Origin: Rhodococcus sp. B50
GTDB lineage: Bacteria > Actinomycetota > Actinomycetes > Mycobacteriales > Mycobacteriaceae
DNA length: 64,000 nucleotides
Direction of reading: 5' to 3'
NCBI RefSeq assembly: GCF_013602415.1
Contig: NZ_WPAG02000002.1
Span: 124,001-188,000 of the forward strand
In this document: positions 1 to 9,544 of the stretch, one piece after another
Layout of the letters: each line of letters begins with the position of its first letter
Position numbering within the stretch: position 1 is the first letter of the stretch
Notes under the pieces: model-generated
Database searches by the model: none
The model's input: only the letters and a program-made list of their open reading frames with translations
Told to the model about the DNA's origin: nothing
Made by a program: the position numbers and the translations under genes

Positions 1-461
1 GCCGCGAGAACGTCGATGCCGAGCTTGTCGAGCAGGGTCACTTCGGCGGCCACCTGATCGCGCACGGTGATCAGAGGGAAGCGGGAACCCCACGCCTTGC
101 CGTCGGGTGCGGCGCTGCCGGGACCGGTGGTTCCGCGGCAACCGCCGAGGATGTTGGTCGAGACGACACACCAGCGATCGGTGTCGATGGGGGCACCGGG
201 GCCGACCATGCCCGACCACCACCCGGGGGACGGATGATCCGGGCCGGCGGGGCCGGTGACGTGCGAGTCGCCGGTGAGGGCGTGTTCGACGAGCACAACG
301 TTGTCGCGGGCGGGGGACAGCTCACCCCACCTCTGCATAGCGATCGTGACGTTCGGCAGTGTCTCACCGCTCTCGAGGGCGAGATCTCCGATGTCGATGG
401 TTTCGAGGCGTCCGTCCGCCGGGGGCAGTTCGACGCGACGACGCTCGGTGCCCGCCGTCAA
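1..461 (-). CDS. metX: Homoserine O-acetyltransferase MetX, N-terminal part (runs off the window)
   Basis: Transfers an acetyl group from acetyl-CoA to homoserine in methionine biosynthesis (cytosolic alpha/beta hydrolase fold). About 153 residues are visible, with the family stretches [22 protein letters not shown] and [12 protein letters not shown]; the catalytic Ser (GGSMGG) lies beyond the window edge. The frame is open upstream to about 576, but the only usual start codon in it is TTG at 461-459, which overlaps the TGA of a short upstream frame (TTGA). That suggests translation coupled to the leader. A SAM-IV riboswitch lies further upstream. A small indel could also explain the odd start, because most MetX proteins begin with ATG or GTG. 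The product is certain; the start is not. Confidence 0.9.
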   Translation of the reverse strand, partial: MTAGTERRRVELPPADGRLETIDIGDLALESGETLPNVTIAMQRWGELSPARDNVVLVEHALTGDSHVTGPAGPDHPSPGWWSGMVGPGAPIDTDRWCVVSTNILGGCRGTTGPGSAAPDGKAWGSRFPLITVRDQVAAEVTLLDKLGIDVLA

Positions 462-520
462 GAGGTGACCGCCTCGACGCTCGGGGAGGGGTGGCAGCGC
501 CGGCTGCGGATGTCGGTCAT
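458..520 (-). CDS. Short upstream reading frame 2 of the metX leader (20 codons)
   Basis: ATG at 520 has a good ribosome site (GGAAGG, 5-6 bases upstream). The frame encodes [10 protein letters not shown]... and ends in TGA at 458-460, overlapping the TTG of metX. Its ATG overlaps the stop of the preceding upstream frame (ATGA). The chain ATGA then TTGA would let ribosomes pass from frame 1 to frame 2 to metX. It resembles no known protein. It is either a coupling peptide or, if the sequence has a one-base error, the true N-terminus of MetX. Confidence 0.45.
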   Translation of the reverse strand: MTDIRSRRCHPSPSVEAVTS

Positions 521-582
521 CGTGTCCTTCCGGCGGTGGTGGGAGGTTCGATCGTGGTTTGCGTGCGACAGCACATCATCAT
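517..582 (-). CDS. Short upstream reading frame 1, Met/Cys-rich leader peptide of metX (21 codons)
   Basis: Three ATG codons in a row followed by TGC and TGT (MMMCC), then RTQTTIEPP..., ending in TGA at 517-519. A strong ribosome site, GGGAGG (minus strand, 594-589), sits 6 bases before the first ATG. A perfectly complementary CCTCCC lies inside the frame (minus strand, 546-541) and could hide that site. The first five codons all specify sulfur amino acids, immediately ahead of a methionine biosynthesis gene and behind a SAM riboswitch, so a nutrient-sensing leader peptide is likely by inference. Polycysteine short frames acting as cysteine-responsive attenuators are known in mycobacteria. 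Confidence 0.6.
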   Translation of the reverse strand: MMMCCRTQTTIEPPTTAGRTR

Positions 583-606
583 GTCAATCCTCCCGGCAGC
601 AGGCTT

Positions 607-626
607 GTCGGCGGGGTCCCGCCGAC
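607..626 (-). promoter_or_regulatory. Strong hairpin between the SAM-IV aptamer and the leader peptide
   Basis: An 8-base-pair perfect GC-rich stem (GTCGGCGG pairing with CCGCCGAC) with a 4-base loop sits between the riboswitch aptamer and the GGGAGG ribosome site. No T-tract follows, so it is more likely part of a translational expression platform than an intrinsic terminator. Confidence 0.5.
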
Positions 627-628
627 CG

Positions 629-706
629 TGTCCTCACCCGGAGCACCCCACCCCGGTCGGAGGGTTGCCGGCCAGCAAGCCGGGGCTTGACGCTGGCACT
701 CATGAC
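629..706 (-). promoter_or_regulatory. SAM-IV riboswitch upstream of metX
   Basis: Read on the minus strand, the segment begins GTCATGAGTGCCAGCGTCAA, continues through CCGGCTTGCTGGCCGGCAAC and a GGGGTGGGGTGC block, and closes with GTGAGGAC. This matches the actinobacterial SAM-IV aptamer as I remember it, which occurs upstream of methionine genes in mycobacteria and relatives. It binds S-adenosylmethionine and would reduce metX expression when SAM is plentiful. Boundaries are approximate. Confidence 0.85.
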
Positions 707-715
707 TATCCCGGC

Positions 716-721
716 AGTCTA
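716..721 (-). promoter_or_regulatory. Candidate -10 box for the metX leader transcript
   Basis: TAGACT on the minus strand ends 9 bases before the first aptamer base at 706, so transcription would start right at the riboswitch. No convincing -35 element is visible. Confidence 0.45.
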
Positions 722-817
722 GCGACTCTCCGGCGCAGGGTCTTATGCACCCTCTGAACAGCCCTGACCAGCATGAAAGTTACCGGTCGGTAAGGCTGGA
801 GGGTAAGACGAGGCGCT

Positions 818-845
818 TTGCGGACGCCGCGAATAGCAGTACGCT
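818..845 (+). promoter_or_regulatory. Candidate icd promoter
   Basis: TTGCGG (818-823) and TACGCT (840-845) are 16 bases apart, giving a transcript with a leader of about 125 bases before icd. Apart from the metX leader and this promoter, I see nothing else in the 393 bases between 582 and 976. Confidence 0.45.
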
Positions 846-975
846 TGTCATGTTTGGCCGGGGTCCAGGACGTGGACACGGCCATGCTCGCGCATAGCGA
901 GCCGACGGCGATCGCACCCACAAAGTGCGGTCGATTGGGGACCACAGAAACGTCCTAGGAGGACACGAAGCGCAT

Positions 976-2193
976 ATGTCCAAGATCAAGGTTGAGGGTA
1001 AGGTCGTCGAGCTCGACGGCGACGAGATGACCCGCATCATCTGGCAGTTCATCAAAGACAAGCTGATCCACCCGTACCTGGACGTGGATCTCGAGTACTA
1101 CGACCTCGGCGTGGAACACCGCGACGCCACCGATGATCAGGTGACGATCGACGCGGCGAACGCCATCAAGAAGCACAACGTCGGTGTCAAGTGCGCCACC
1201 ATCACTCCCGACGAAGCGCGCGTCGAAGAGTTCGGTCTGAAGAAGATGTGGCGGTCGCCCAACGGCACCATCCGTAACATCCTCGGCGGCACCATCTTCC
1301 GTGCGCCCATCATCATCTCGAACGTGCCGCGTCTGGTTCCGGGCTGGACCAAGCCGGTCATCGTCGGCCGCCACGCGTTCGGTGACCAGTACCGCGCCAC
1401 CGACTTCAAGGTCGACCGCCCGGGTACCGTCACCATCACCTTCACGCCGGAGGACGGCAGCGAGCCGATCCAGCACGAGGTCTGCCAGATCCCCGAGGAC
1501 GGCGGCGTCGTCATGGGTATGTACAACTACAAGAAGTCCATCCAGGACTTCGCGCGCGCCTCGCTCTCGTACGGCCTGCAGCGCAACTACCCGGTCTACC
1601 TGTCGACCAAGAACACGATCCTGAAGGCCTACGACGGCATGTTCAAGGACGAGTTCCAGCGGATCTACGAGGAAGAGTTCAAGGCGGAGTTCGACGCCGC
1701 CGGACTCACCTACGAGCACCGCCTCATCGACGACATGGTCGCGTCGTCCCTCAAGTGGGAGGGCGGCTACGTCTGGGCCTGCAAGAACTACGACGGCGAC
1801 GTCCAGTCCGACACCGTCGCCCAGGGCTACGGTTCGCTGGGCCTGATGACCTCCGTCCTGATGACCCCGGACGGCAAGACCGTCGAGGCGGAGGCCGCAC
1901 ACGGCACCGTCACGCGGCACTACCGCCAGCACCAGCAGGGCAAGCCGACGTCGACCAACCCGATCGCATCGATCTTCGCCTGGACCCGTGGCCTCGAGCA
2001 TCGCGGCAAGCTGGACAACACCCCCGAGGTGATCGAGTTCGCGCAGCAGCTCGAGGACGTCGTCATCAAGACCGTCGAGAGCGGACAGATGACCAAGGAC
2101 CTCGCTCTGCTGGTCGGCCCGGAGCAGTCCTGGCTGACCACCGAGGAGTTCCTCGGCGCACTCGACGAGAACCTGCAGAAGGCTCGCGCCTGA
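976..2193 (+). CDS. icd: NADP-dependent isocitrate dehydrogenase
   Basis: Oxidatively decarboxylates isocitrate to 2-oxoglutarate in the TCA cycle. The 405-residue product is the dimeric, eukaryotic-like Icd1 type. Family stretches include [19 protein letters not shown] at the N-terminus, the substrate-binding [16 protein letters not shown], and [16 protein letters not shown] residues ([14 protein letters not shown]) near residue 310. An upstream in-frame codon at 925 is possible, but ATG 976 gives the usual MSKIKVEG start and follows AGGAGG at 957-962. It is transcribed divergently from metX and followed by a strong terminator, so it is a single-gene unit. Confidence 0.95.
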   Translation: MSKIKVEGKVVELDGDEMTRIIWQFIKDKLIHPYLDVDLEYYDLGVEHRDATDDQVTIDAANAIKKHNVGVKCATITPDEARVEEFGLKKMWRSPNGTIRNILGGTIFRAPIIISNVPRLVPGWTKPVIVGRHAFGDQYRATDFKVDRPGTVTITFTPEDGSEPIQHEVCQIPEDGGVVMGMYNYKKSIQDFARASLSYGLQRNYPVYLSTKNTILKAYDGMFKDEFQRIYEEEFKAEFDAAGLTYEHRLIDDMVASSLKWEGGYVWACKNYDGDVQSDTVAQGYGSLGLMTSVLMTPDGKTVEAEAAHGTVTRHYRQHQQGKPTSTNPIASIFAWTRGLEHRGKLDNTPEVIEFAQQLEDVVIKTVESGQMTKDLALLVGPEQSWLTTEEFLGALDENLQKARA

Positions 2194-2215
2194 CCTTCCG
2201 CTCTCTTCTCGACAG

Positions 2216-2259
2216 CACGAACACGGGACGCCCGCACCGGGCGTCCCGTGTTCGTGTTT
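2216..2259 (+). terminator. Intrinsic terminator after icd
   Basis: A perfect 19-base-pair inverted repeat (2216-2234 with 2238-2256) with a 3-base loop, followed by TTT. It lies just after the icd stop. Confidence 0.85.
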
Positions 2260-2343
2260 CCCGAGCGTTCCGGGCACGCGCTACCGTTCCGTGTACCACT
2301 GTCAGTCGCATCACCGTCGTAGGGCCCGGGAGGAGGTACGGCC

Positions 2344-3558
2344 GTGACCACCACTGCCACCGATTCCGAAGGTCGCGGCGGGGCGCATGCCCGCCGGCGG
2401 TTCTGGACCCGGGTATGGACGCTGATGTTCGGCTCGGCGCTGGCCTATCTGCCGGTCGCCCTCGCCCCGAACATGATCCACGCGATCGCCCGCCGCACCG
2501 ACGAAATCGCCTACGACCGGTCCACGCCGGTGCGTAGCGGCGTGCTCACCACCCTCACGATGGGTGAGGCCGCCGCCGTTCTCGGGGTGCTCGCCGCCCT
2601 CGTCATCGCGCTCAATCTCATCGCCTGGTCGCTCGGGCCGGCCGTCACCTCCGACGGTGCGCCCCGCGCGACCGAGGCCCTGCGCCTCGAACACCTGGAA
2701 CTGTGCGGGTCGGTATTCGGGGTGGGGGCGACGATGGCTTTCGTCGCAGCGCTGCTCGACGGCCTCCCGCATTCCGTCGATCTGGCGGCGCTGCTGCTGT
2801 TCCCCGCGGTGTTCGTGATCGTGGTGCTCAGCCAGGATCTGTTCCTCGCGACCCAGCGCGGTGTCGGTGCCCGTCGCCTGCTGCGCCGGGAGGCCTCGCT
2901 GCTGCGCCGACGCGAACTGCTCGCCACGGCGGCGAGACTCCGGCCGCGCGACTCGCGGGCATCCGCCCACCCCTTCGCGGCGCTCGCCGTCGAACTCGTC
3001 CTTCTGGCAGTCGTCACGGTGGCGACGGGATTGCTCATGATCATGGTGTTCGACGAGGAGCGGGGCGGCGGACCCGCGCTGGATTCCTCGGACGTCACCT
3101 TCGTGGTGGTGACCTCGGCGATCACGATGTTCACCGCGGTCGTGCTCGTGCTGTGGACGGTCCGCTGCTGGTTGCTCCGCCGGTACGTCGGTGCGGTCCT
3201 GGCCGCGGCCCTGGGCGGCACCCTCTACGTCGTGGTCGGCGCGGGAATCGTCTGGGCCGCGCTCGACGAGGTCGCCGTCGCCGAAGCGATCGCGTCCGCC
3301 GCCGTCCTGTACGCCTGGATCCTCCTGCCGGCGGCCGTCCTCCTCGCCGGCACGATCGGGATCGGCGGGCGGGGTCGATTTCCCGGTGTCACCGCCACGT
3401 TGCGTGCCGCGCTGCTGCGCGAGCGTTATCGGCTGCGGCGCGCCGACAGCGACGGTGGCCGGAGAGCCGGTCGCCCCGAGGGGTCCGTCCCACCGCTCCG
3501 TCATCTGATGGTGCGGGCGCGCACCGTCTCCCACTCCGGTCCGGCGAACCGGAGGTGA
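2344..3558 (+). CDS. Uncharacterised multi-pass membrane protein
   Basis: The 404-residue protein starts at GTG behind GGGAGGAGG. It has about eight hydrophobic segments: around residues 27-45, 75-97, 122-140, 147-165, 213-235, 250-272, 283-305 and 315-337. A long Arg-rich cytosolic stretch follows the fourth helix, and the C-terminal tail is basic. I do not recognise the family and see no catalytic motif. It lies between the icd terminator and xth, on the same strand as both. Confidence 0.75.
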   Translation: MTTTATDSEGRGGAHARRRFWTRVWTLMFGSALAYLPVALAPNMIHAIARRTDEIAYDRSTPVRSGVLTTLTMGEAAAVLGVLAALVIALNLIAWSLGPAVTSDGAPRATEALRLEHLELCGSVFGVGATMAFVAALLDGLPHSVDLAALLLFPAVFVIVVLSQDLFLATQRGVGARRLLRREASLLRRRELLATAARLRPRDSRASAHPFAALAVELVLLAVVTVATGLLMIMVFDEERGGGPALDSSDVTFVVVTSAITMFTAVVLVLWTVRCWLLRRYVGAVLAAALGGTLYVVVGAGIVWAALDEVAVAEAIASAAVLYAWILLPAAVLLAGTIGIGGRGRFPGVTATLRAALLRERYRLRRADSDGGRRAGRPEGSVPPLRHLMVRARTVSHSGPANRR

Positions 3559-3607
3559 CGACGGCGGGGACTTCCCACGGTGGCGCAGCCGCGTCGCCGA
3601 TGTCCGC

Positions 3608-3613
3608 TACGGT
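3608..3613 (+). promoter_or_regulatory. -10 box of leaderless xth
   Basis: TACGGT ends 6 bases before the GTG start at 3620, so the transcript would begin at the start codon. Confidence 0.5.
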
Positions 3614-3619
3614 GACCCG

Positions 3620-4423
3620 GTGCCTCTCGTCATCACCACCGTGAACGTCAACGGCGTGCGCGCCGCCGCAGCCAAGGGTCTCGTCGACTGGCTCGCCTCG
3701 TCGGCCGCCGACATCGTGTGCCTGCAGGAGGTGCGCGCCACCGAGAAGCAGTTCCACGCCGCCATCGCCCCGGCACTCGAGGCCGGCTGGCACTGCGTCG
3801 GCGCGGAGTCCTCGGCCAAGGGTCGCGCCGGGGTTGCGATCCTCTCGCGCGTACCGGCGGATGCCGTGCGGGTCGGCTTCGACGTCGACGAGTTCGCGTC
3901 GGCCGGTCGCTACATCGAAGCCGACTTCGGCGACGTGACGGTCGGAAGCCTCTACCTGCCGACCGGGGAAGCGCAGACCCCGAAGCAGGACGAGAAGGAA
4001 CACTTCATGAAGAGCTTCGCGACCTACCTCGCCGAGCGGTACGCCGCGGCGACGGCCGCGGGCCGCGACATGGTGGTGTGCGGCGACTGGAACATCGCCC
4101 CCAGCGAACGGGACATCAAGAACTGGAAGGGCAACGTCAAGAAGTCCGGCTTCCTGCCCGAGGAACGCGCCTGGGTCGGCGACCTCCTCGAGGCGGGTTG
4201 GCACGACGTGGTGCGCACACTCCACGGCGACGTCGCAGGTCCCTATTCGTGGTGGTCGTACCGCGGCAAGGCATTCGACACCGACGCCGGCTGGCGCATC
4301 GACTACCACCTCGTGACCCCGGCTCTGGCGGCCCGCGCGACCGAGGCCCGCGTCGAACGTGCAGCGAGCTACGACCAGCGCTGGTCCGACCACGCGCCGG
4401 TGACGGTGGCCTTCGATCGCTGA
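3620..4423 (+). CDS. xth: Exodeoxyribonuclease III
   Basis: AP endonuclease and 3'-5' exonuclease of base excision repair. The 267-residue endonuclease/exonuclease/phosphatase fold shows the metal-binding Asn and Glu (TTVNVNGVRAA, CLQEVRA), the catalytic VVCGDWNIAP and the C-terminal SDHAPVTV. The GTG start is supported by a -10 hexamer 6 bases upstream. Length is normal for the family. It precedes trpS by 75 bases. Confidence 0.93.
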   Translation: MPLVITTVNVNGVRAAAAKGLVDWLASSAADIVCLQEVRATEKQFHAAIAPALEAGWHCVGAESSAKGRAGVAILSRVPADAVRVGFDVDEFASAGRYIEADFGDVTVGSLYLPTGEAQTPKQDEKEHFMKSFATYLAERYAAATAAGRDMVVCGDWNIAPSERDIKNWKGNVKKSGFLPEERAWVGDLLEAGWHDVVRTLHGDVAGPYSWWSYRGKAFDTDAGWRIDYHLVTPALAARATEARVERAASYDQRWSDHAPVTVAFDR

Positions 4424-5539
<1,116 letters not shown>

Positions 5540-5555
5540 ACGAAGGAGCACCCGG

Positions 5556-6584
5556 ATGGCCGGCGAACCCGACGAGAAGCCGGGATTTCTCGATCGTCAG
5601 CGGGCGGCACATCCGGTGCTCGACCGCATCCTCCGGGCCGGTGTGCGGTACCAGGACAACAAGGGCGACTACTACGCGGCCGGTCTGACCTACTTCACGG
5701 TGCTGGCCGTCGTCCCCATCATCATGCTCGTGTTCTCGGTGGCCGGCTTCGTACTCGCCGGACGACCCGAACTGCTCGATCAGATCCAGCAGGTCATCTC
5801 CGAGAACATTCCCGGTCAGCTCGGCGGCACCGTACAGAGCCTGATCGACTCGGCGATCGAATCCCGTGGCGCGGTCGGTCTCATCGGCCTGCTCACCGCG
5901 TCGTATGCGGGCCTGGGCTGGATCACGAATCTGCGCGAGGCCCTCACGGCCATGTGGGAACATCCGCGCGACAAGGGCAACTTCTTCGTGGTCAAGCTGC
6001 GCGACGGCGGGGCTCTCGTGAGTCTCGGACTCGCGATGGCTGTGTCGTTGGCGCTGTCGGCGCTCAGTAGCGGTCCGGTCGCGCACCGGCTCGTGGAGCT
6101 GTTCAACATGGAGAACCTCATCGGCATCGGTGTGGGACTGCGGGTGTTGGCGCTGGTCATGGCCACCGCCGCCTCGAGCCTCGTGTTCACCTGGGTGATC
6201 GCGCGCCTGCCCCGGGAACCCGTTCCGTTCCGAAGTGCGCTCGTTGCGGGTGTGATCGCCGGGATCGGTTTCGAACTGCTCAAGCAGACCGGTTCGCTCT
6301 ACCTCGAACGCGTGCTCAACGGGCCGGCGGGCGTCGCCTTCGGTCCCATCCTCGGCATCCTCGTGTTCGGGAACCTCACAGCGCGTCTGGTGCTCATCTG
6401 CACCGCGTTCGCAGCGACGTCACGGGCGAGCCTGGCGCTCGCTCACCATCCCGCGCCCACAGGAGCGGTCATCACGCCCCGTCTCGAAGTACACGAGGGC
6501 CTCGACGCGCGCCGCGGCGCCGCTCTCCTGGGTGCGGGTCTGCTCGGTGGTCTCCTGGCCGGACGGCGACTCCGGCGGAAGTGA
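5556..6584 (+). CDS. yhjD: YihY/BrkB-family inner membrane protein YhjD
   Basis: The 342-residue protein begins at ATG with GAAGGAG 7 bases upstream. It carries the BrkB/YihY core (GDYYAAGLTYFTVLAVVPIIML, YAGLGWITNLREALTAMWE, LVAGVIAGIGFELLK) and about six membrane helices. The biochemical role of the family is poorly defined; homologues adjoin trpS in mycobacteria. The C-terminus ends in a glycine-rich hydrophobic segment and a basic tail (GRRLRRK). Confidence 0.88.
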   Translation: MAGEPDEKPGFLDRQRAAHPVLDRILRAGVRYQDNKGDYYAAGLTYFTVLAVVPIIMLVFSVAGFVLAGRPELLDQIQQVISENIPGQLGGTVQSLIDSAIESRGAVGLIGLLTASYAGLGWITNLREALTAMWEHPRDKGNFFVVKLRDGGALVSLGLAMAVSLALSALSSGPVAHRLVELFNMENLIGIGVGLRVLALVMATAASSLVFTWVIARLPREPVPFRSALVAGVIAGIGFELLKQTGSLYLERVLNGPAGVAFGPILGILVFGNLTARLVLICTAFAATSRASLALAHHPAPTGAVITPRLEVHEGLDARRGAALLGAGLLGGLLAGRRLRRK

Positions 6585-6593
6585 GCGAACTTC

Positions 6594-6617
6594 CGGGGTG
6601 AAAACCCCGATTCGGGG
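6594..6617 (+). terminator. Possible hairpin after yhjD
   Basis: CGGGG (6594-6598) can pair with CCCCG (6605-6609), and that CCCCG can alternatively pair with CGGGG at 6613-6617. These are mutually exclusive stems in the 60-base gap before the LapA-like gene. There is no T-tract, so a terminator or attenuator role is uncertain. Confidence 0.3.
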
Positions 6618-6644
6618 TGTCGCTCGTCCCGTGGGCGGACGACG

Positions 6645-6884
6645 ATGGAAAGCGTGGGAAAACAGACGCAATCCGCCACGCCCCGACGCTCGTTCCGGAT
6701 GACTCCGCGCAGAGTGTTCGCGGCCGTTCTGGTGCTGCTCGCCGCGCTGTTCGTCCTCCAGAACCGGAACAGTACGAGCATCGATCTCTTCTGGATCTCG
6801 CTCCAGGCGCCGCTGTGGCTGGTGCTCGTCGTCATCTTCGCGGTCGGGTGGCTGGCCGGCTTCCTGTTCGAGCGCGGCCGCTGA
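6645..6884 (+). CDS. Small LapA-domain (DUF1049) membrane protein
   Basis: The 79-residue protein has two helices separated by LQNRNSTSIDLFWISLQAP, the typical LapA-like hairpin (hydrophobic, FVLQN..N, F, aromatic turn), and ends in the usual cytosolic FLFERGR. The function of such stand-alone proteins is unclear. The start is ATG 6645; an in-frame GTG at 6654 is an alternative. Confidence 0.75.
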   Translation: MESVGKQTQSATPRRSFRMTPRRVFAAVLVLLAALFVLQNRNSTSIDLFWISLQAPLWLVLVVIFAVGWLAGFLFERGR

Positions 6885-6954
6885 CCGGCGTAGGTATCAC
6901 CGTTCCCTCGAAGGGCGCGGCTCCGCCGGGTCCTCGGGGAGTGAGCACAGACGA

Positions 6955-6988
6955 GAGCAGGCCCGTCCCCGAAGGGGCGGGCCTGCTC
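6955..6988. terminator. Bidirectional terminator between the LapA-like gene and sdhB
   Basis: A long GC-rich inverted repeat (6955-6970 with 6974-6988, one bulged base) with a GAA loop lies between two convergent genes. Confidence 0.75.
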
Positions 6989-7001
6989 ACGTGCGAGGTG
7001 A

Positions 7002-7778
7002 TCAGCGAGCGAACATGAGCGCGCGCTTGACCTCCTGGATCGCCTTCGTCACCTGGATGCCACGGGGGCACGCGTCGGTGCAGTTGAAGGTGGTGCGGCA
7101 GCGCCACACACCTTCCTTGTCGTTGAGGATGTCCAGACGCTCCGAAGCACCCTCGTCACGCGAATCGAAGATGAACCGGTGCGCGTTGACGATCGCGGCG
7201 GGGCCGAAGTAGCTGCCGTCGCTCCAGTACACCGGGCACGACGTGGTGCAGCACGCGCACAGGATGCACTTGGTGGTGTCGTCGAACCGGGCACGGTCGG
7301 CCTGCGACTGGATGCGCTCGCGAGTCGGCTCGTTTCCGGTGGTCATGAGGAACGGCTTCACGGCGCGGTACGCGTCGAAGAAGGGCTCCATGTCGACGAC
7401 GAGGTCCTTCTCGACCGGCAGGCCACGGATCGGCTCGATCGTGATCGTGACGTCCTTGCCGTTCTTGTCCAGCAGATCCTTCATGAGGATCTTGCAGGCC
7501 AGACGGTTGACGCCGTTGACACGCATCGCGTCGGAGCCGCACACGCCGTGCGCGCAGCTGCGGCGGAAGGTGAGCGTGCCGTCGAGGTAACCCTTGACGT
7601 AGCCCAGCAGGTTGAGCAGACGGTCGGACGGCAGCGCCGGAACCTGGAACGAATCCCAGTGCTGGCCCTTGTCGTCCTCCGGGTTGAACCGAGCGATCTT
7701 GAGGGTGACCATCGTCGCGCCCTCGGGCACGGGCGGCAGGGTCGAAGCGCCTGCGTCGGTCTTCTCGATGGTAGTCAT
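7002..7778 (-). CDS. sdhB: Succinate dehydrogenase iron-sulfur subunit
   Basis: Passes electrons from SdhA flavin to the membrane quinone site. The 258-residue product has three cluster motifs: [2Fe-2S] (SCAHGVCGSDAM...LAC), [4Fe-4S] (CILCACCTTSCP) and [3Fe-4S] (CRTTFNCTDACPRG). Its ATG overlaps the sdhA stop by one base. It is the last gene of sdhCDAB and is followed by a terminator. Confidence 0.97.
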   Translation of the reverse strand: MTTIEKTDAGASTLPPVPEGATMVTLKIARFNPEDDKGQHWDSFQVPALPSDRLLNLLGYVKGYLDGTLTFRRSCAHGVCGSDAMRVNGVNRLACKILMKDLLDKNGKDVTITIEPIRGLPVEKDLVVDMEPFFDAYRAVKPFLMTTGNEPTRERIQSQADRARFDDTTKCILCACCTTSCPVYWSDGSYFGPAAIVNAHRFIFDSRDEGASERLDILNDKEGVWRCRTTFNCTDACPRGIQVTKAIQEVKRALMFAR

Positions 7779-9529
7779 CAGTACTTACGCTCCATGGGCT
7801 CGTACCGGGTCTGGACCACCGGCTTGTAGTCCAGGCGAATGTCGGAGATCAGGTCCTCGCCCACCTTGTACGCCATGGTGTGCCGGAGGAAGTTCTCGTC
7901 GTCGCGCTTCGGGTAGTCCTCGCGGGCGTGGCCGCCGCGCGATTCCTTGCGGTTCAGGGCGCCGACGACCGTCACCTCGGCCATTTCGAGGAGGAAGCCG
8001 AGCTCCACGGCCTCGAGCAGGTCGCTGTTGTAGCGCTTGCCCTTGTCGTGGACGGTGATCTCCTTGTAGCGCTTCTTCAGCTCGTGGATGTCGTTGAGCG
8101 CCTGCGTCAACGTCTCCTCGGTGCGGAACACCGACGCGTTGTTGTCCATCGTCTGCTGCAGCTCGGTGCGGATGTCGGCGACCCGCTCCTTGCCACCCTG
8201 ATGCAGGATCAGGTCGAGCCAGTCGTCGACGTACTTCGTCGGTTGCTCCGGCATCTCGACGTGCTTCGTGCTGTTGGCGTACTCCGCAGCGGCGATACCC
8301 GCGCGGCGACCGAAGACGTTGATGTCGAGCAGTGAGTTGGTGCCGAGACGGTTGGCGCCGTGGACGGACACGCACGCGCACTCGCCGGCCGCGTACAGGC
8401 CGGGCACGACGTTCTCGTTGTCGCGCAGGACCTCGCCGTCGACGTTGGTCGGGATACCGCCCATGACGTAGTGGCAGGTCGGGTACACGGGCACGAGCTC
8501 GGTGACGGGGTCGACGCCGAGATAGGTGCGCGAGAACTCGGTGATGTCGGGCAGCTTCTCCTCGAGGACGTCCTCGCCGAGGTGGGTCACGTCGATGTAG
8601 ACGTAGTCCTTGTTCGGTCCGGCACCGCGACCCTCGAGCACCTCGAGCACCATCGACCGGGCGACGATGTCGCGCGGTGCGAGGTCCTTGATGGTGGGGG
8701 CGTAGCGCTCCATGAACCGCTCGCCGTCGGCGTTGCGGAGGATGCCGCCCTCACCACGCACGGCCTCCGAGATGAGGATGCCGAGCCCGGCCAGGCCCGT
8801 GGGATGGAACTGGTGGAACTCCATGTCCTCGAGCGGCAGGCCCTTGCGGAAGATGATGCCGAGGCCGTCACCGGTGAGGGTGTGGGCGTTCGAGGTCGTC
8901 TTGTACATACGGCCCGAGCCGCCCGTCGCGAAGACGATCGCCTTGGCGTGGAAGACGTGGATCTCGCCGGTCGCGAGCTCGTACGCGATGACACCCGTCG
9001 CGACGGGACCGTTCTCGGTCTCGGTGAGGGTGATGTCGAGCGCGTAGAACTCGTTGAAGAACTCGACGTCGTGCTTGACACAGTTCTGGTACAGCGTCTG
9101 GAGGATCATGTGACCGGTGCGGTCGGCGGCGTAGCACGCGCGACGGACCGGCGCCTTGCCGTGGTCGCGGGTGTGACCACCGAAGCGACGCTGGTCGATC
9201 TTGCCCTCGGGCGTCCGGTTGAACGGAAGACCCATCTTCTCGAGGTCGAGGACGGCGTCGATGGCCTCCTTGGCCATGATCTCCGCGGCGTCCTGGTCGA
9301 CCAGGTAGTCGCCACCCTTGACGGTGTCGAAGGTGTGCCACTCCCAGTTGTCCTCTTCGACGTTCGCGAGGGCGGCACACATGCCACCCTGAGCGGCGCC
9401 GGTGTGGCTGCGGGTGGGGTAGAGCTTCGTGAGCACTGCGGTGCGCGCACGCGGGCCGGCTTCGATGGCCGCACGCATGCCGGCGCCGCCGGCGCCGACG
9501 ATGACTACGTCGTAACGATGTTCCTGCAT
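7778..9529 (-). CDS. sdhA: Succinate dehydrogenase flavoprotein subunit
   Basis: Oxidises succinate to fumarate. The 583-residue flavoprotein shows the FAD-binding VIVGAGGAGMRAA at the N-terminus, the site of covalent flavin attachment in TRSHTGAAQGG (His near residue 42), and HYVMGGIPTNVDGEV in the capping/active-site region. It lies between sdhD and sdhB in the minus-strand operon. Confidence 0.97.
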   Translation of the reverse strand: MQEHRYDVVIVGAGGAGMRAAIEAGPRARTAVLTKLYPTRSHTGAAQGGMCAALANVEEDNWEWHTFDTVKGGDYLVDQDAAEIMAKEAIDAVLDLEKMGLPFNRTPEGKIDQRRFGGHTRDHGKAPVRRACYAADRTGHMILQTLYQNCVKHDVEFFNEFYALDITLTETENGPVATGVIAYELATGEIHVFHAKAIVFATGGSGRMYKTTSNAHTLTGDGLGIIFRKGLPLEDMEFHQFHPTGLAGLGILISEAVRGEGGILRNADGERFMERYAPTIKDLAPRDIVARSMVLEVLEGRGAGPNKDYVYIDVTHLGEDVLEEKLPDITEFSRTYLGVDPVTELVPVYPTCHYVMGGIPTNVDGEVLRDNENVVPGLYAAGECACVSVHGANRLGTNSLLDINVFGRRAGIAAAEYANSTKHVEMPEQPTKYVDDWLDLILHQGGKERVADIRTELQQTMDNNASVFRTEETLTQALNDIHELKKRYKEITVHDKGKRYNSDLLEAVELGFLLEMAEVTVVGALNRKESRGGHAREDYPKRDDENFLRHTMAYKVGEDLISDIRLDYKPVVQTRYEPMERKY

Positions 9530-9544
9530 GAAGGTTCGGCTCCC

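Noticed and set aside
955..2277. Long open frame (440 codons) antisense to icd
   Set aside because: Its translation is low-complexity, rich in Arg, Asp, Val and Leu with no family motif. It mirrors the codon pattern of icd in a GC-rich genome. icd itself is unmistakable.
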